Source of the DNA: an uncultured Prevotella sp.
GTDB lineage: Bacteria; Bacteroidota; Bacteroidia; Bacteroidales; Bacteroidaceae
Length of the DNA stretch: 14,785 nucleotides
Reading direction: 5' to 3'
NCBI GenBank assembly: GCA_937874345.1
Contig: CALNBT010000163.1
Location: forward strand, 1-14,785
In this document: positions 13,215 to 14,785 of the stretch, piece by piece
Position numbering within the stretch: position 1 is the first letter of the stretch
How the letters are laid out: the number at the start of each line of letters is the position of its first letter
Notes under the pieces: model-generated
The model's input: only the letters and a program-made list of their open reading frames with translations
Database searches by the model: none
What the model was told of the DNA's origin: nothing
Made by a program: the position numbers and the translations under genes

Positions 13215-14785
13215 ATGGAAATACCAAGTTTTAATACACTCATTGAGAAAAGTATTATTGACCATTGGGATCTACCGGCGCTAACAGATTATAAAGGTAT
13301 TACCCTACAATACCATGATGTAGCGAGGAAAATAGAGAAATTACATATTCTTTTTGAAAGCAGCGGTATCGAGAAAGGAGATAAAATAGCACTCTGTGGA
13401 CGCAACAGTTCAGCTTGGGCTTGTGCCTTTCTTGCCACAATCACCTATGGAGCTGTAGCTGTTCCGATTCTACATGAGTTTACGGCAGACCAAATTCACA
13501 ATATTGTCAACCACAGTGAAGCAAAGCTTTTATTTGTAGGCGATGTTGTCGCAACAGTTATCGATCAGACGAAAATGCCAGCTTTGGAAGGAATAATATA
13601 CATTCCCGACTATTCACTGGTTGTGTCTAGAACAGACAAACTAACCTATGCTCGCGAACATCTCAATGAAATGTTTGGAAAGAAATTTCCGAAATATTTC
13701 CGAAAAGAGCATGTAAATTATTACATTGAGCAAAGTCCTGAAGAACTTTGTCTGATCAATTACACCAGCGGAACAACAGGTTTTTCAAAGGGAGTCATGA
13801 TTCCATATCGTGCGATGTGGAGCAATACAGACTTCGCCGAACATAATTTGGGCAAGCAACTCAAGATGGGCGACAATGTCATGAGTATTCTTCCTATGGC
13901 ACATATGTACGGAATGTCTTTCGAATTCCTGTTTGAATTTATATGTGGGCTCCATATTTTTTATCTCACCCGCATCCCCAGTCCCGCGATCATTGCCGAA
14001 GCGTTTACCACAGTCAAGCCTGTACTGATTATTTCTGTTCCATTAATTATCGAAAAGATTATCAAACAGAAGGTATATCCAAAGATTCAAACCAACAAAA
14101 TGAGACTTTTGTTGAACATGCCGGTACTCAGCAAGAAAATAAATAATAAAATTTGCGAAGAGGTTATGAAGGCATTTGGTGGTAATTTCTATGAGATGAT
14201 CATCGGTGGTGCAGCTCTGAACAAGGATATTGAATCATTTTTGATGAAGATTGGGATGCCTATTACTGTTGGATATGGTGCAACCGAATGTGCACCCATC
14301 ATCGCTTATTCTGACTGGAAGACATTTGTACCTGGAAGTTGTGGACGGGCTGCCTATCACATGGAAGTGAAAATTGACAGCAAGGATCCTGAAAATATTC
14401 CTGGAGAGATATTGGCCAAAGGTCCAAATCTAATGCTTGGCTATTACAAAAACGAAGAAGAGACACGTAAAACAATTGATCAAGACGGCTGGTATCATAC
14501 AGGCGACCTTGGAACAATGGATGCTGAAGGCAACATTTTCATCAATGGACGCTCAAAAAACATGTTGTTGGGTGCCAGTGGACAGAACATCTATCCTGAG
14601 GAAATTGAAGACAAGCTTAATTCGTTGCCAATGGTCAGCGAAAGTGTCGTCATCCAAGAACAAGGAAAATTGATTGGGTTAGTGTTCCCAGACTTAGATG
14701 AAGTAAAATCAATCGGGCTCTCTAAACAAGAACTTGAAGAAGTTATGGAACAAAATCGTCTGCTATTGAACCAGCAAATTCCAGC
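13215..14785 (+). CDS. Long-chain fatty acid-CoA ligase-like AMP-binding protein; 3' end outside window
   Basis: The frame is open from ATG 13215 to the edge (523 codons, no stop). It belongs to the ANL superfamily of adenylate-forming enzymes, which activate a carboxylic acid with ATP and load it onto CoA. Visible motifs are the P-loop YTSGTTGFSKGVM (183-195; the family usually has Pro-Lys, here Ser-Lys), the A5 motif GYGATECAPI (353-362), A7 YHTGDLG (427-433) and the hinge GRSKNMLLGASGQNIYPEEIE (from 445), after which the small C-terminal domain starts. It has no signal peptide. Proteins of this type in Bacteroidales are near 550 residues, so about 25-30 residues, including the catalytic lysine region, are missing at the edge. 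The natural acid could be a medium or long fatty acid; sequence alone does not decide. The promoter is covered by a twin dyad, suggesting regulated expression. Confidence 0.9.
   Translation, partial: MEIPSFNTLIEKSIIDHWDLPALTDYKGITLQYHDVARKIEKLHILFESSGIEKGDKIALCGRNSSAWACAFLATITYGAVAVPILHEFTADQIHNIVNHSEAKLLFVGDVVATVIDQTKMPALEGIIYIPDYSLVVSRTDKLTYAREHLNEMFGKKFPKYFRKEHVNYYIEQSPEELCLINYTSGTTGFSKGVMIPYRAMWSNTDFAEHNLGKQLKMGDNVMSILPMAHMYGMSFEFLFEFICGLHIFYLTRIPSPAIIAEAFTTVKPVLIISVPLIIEKIIKQKVYPKIQTNKMRLLLNMPVLSKKINNKICEEVMKAFGGNFYEMIIGGAALNKDIESFLMKIGMPITVGYGATECAPIIAYSDWKTFVPGSCGRAAYHMEVKIDSKDPENIPGEILAKGPNLMLGYYKNEEETRKTIDQDGWYHTGDLGTMDAEGNIFINGRSKNMLLGASGQNIYPEEIEDKLNSLPMVSESVVIQEQGKLIGLVFPDLDEVKSIGLSKQELEEVMEQNRLLLNQQIP

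Noticed and set aside
1..14785. CRISPR array, tRNA, rRNA, transposase or phage genes
   Set aside because: I saw no regularly spaced repeats, tRNA cloverleaf with CCA-end signature, rRNA core motifs or recombinase/transposase sequence anywhere in the window.

Overview
The window is a stretch of Bacteroidota chromosome, most likely from the order Bacteroidales (Bacteroides/Prevotella-like). The evidence is the -7 promoter motif TAnnTTTG of the Bacteroidota primary sigma factor in front of most genes, AT-rich start regions mostly without Shine-Dalgarno sequences, a B12-riboswitch/BtuB/BtuG surface cobalamin module, a DUF4494 protein next to a YggS-type protein, and a GH78-type secreted rhamnosidase. 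I could not place it to genus. I saw no tRNA, rRNA, CRISPR array, insertion sequence or phage gene.

Layout. Positions 1-2075 (minus strand) carry the first 691 codons of a secreted alpha-L-rhamnosidase; its catalytic domain lies beyond the left edge. A 340-bp gap holds divergent promoters. On the plus strand follow a cobalamin riboswitch (about 2412-2573), a BtuB-like TonB-dependent receptor (2636-4621) and a BtuG-like surface beta-propeller lipoprotein (4633-5778), closed by an intrinsic terminator. The next 950 bp have no convincing protein gene, but hold a complete promoter and intrinsic terminator about 60 bp apart that together look like a free-standing small RNA gene of about 93 nt. The minus strand then carries, in order of transcription, DUF4494 protein (9836-9360), YggS/PLPBP (9321-8647) and the ABC-F translation factor EttA (8427-6730) with its own promoter and a terminator near 6531-6563. 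A 590-bp divergent gap precedes a plus-strand PLP aminotransferase (10424-11632), a LolC/LolE-type ABC permease (11705-12952) and, after another regulatory gap, an acyl-CoA synthetase (13215 to the right edge, incomplete).

How the genes work together. The only tight functional unit is the riboswitch-btuB-btuG module: adenosylcobalamin or a related corrinoid should shut off production of the surface lipoprotein that captures B12 and the outer-membrane channel that imports it. The rhamnosidase trims rhamnose-containing glycans outside the cell or in the periplasm. EttA, YggS, the aminotransferase, the lipoprotein-release permease and the acyl-CoA synthetase are housekeeping genes.

The most unusual non-coding signals are the small RNA candidate at 6124-6253, and two identical-geometry dyads (TGCACA-N13-TGTGCA, centres 41 bp apart) that sit exactly on the -33 and -7 regions of the acyl-CoA synthetase promoter. 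I found no clearly new multi-gene system.
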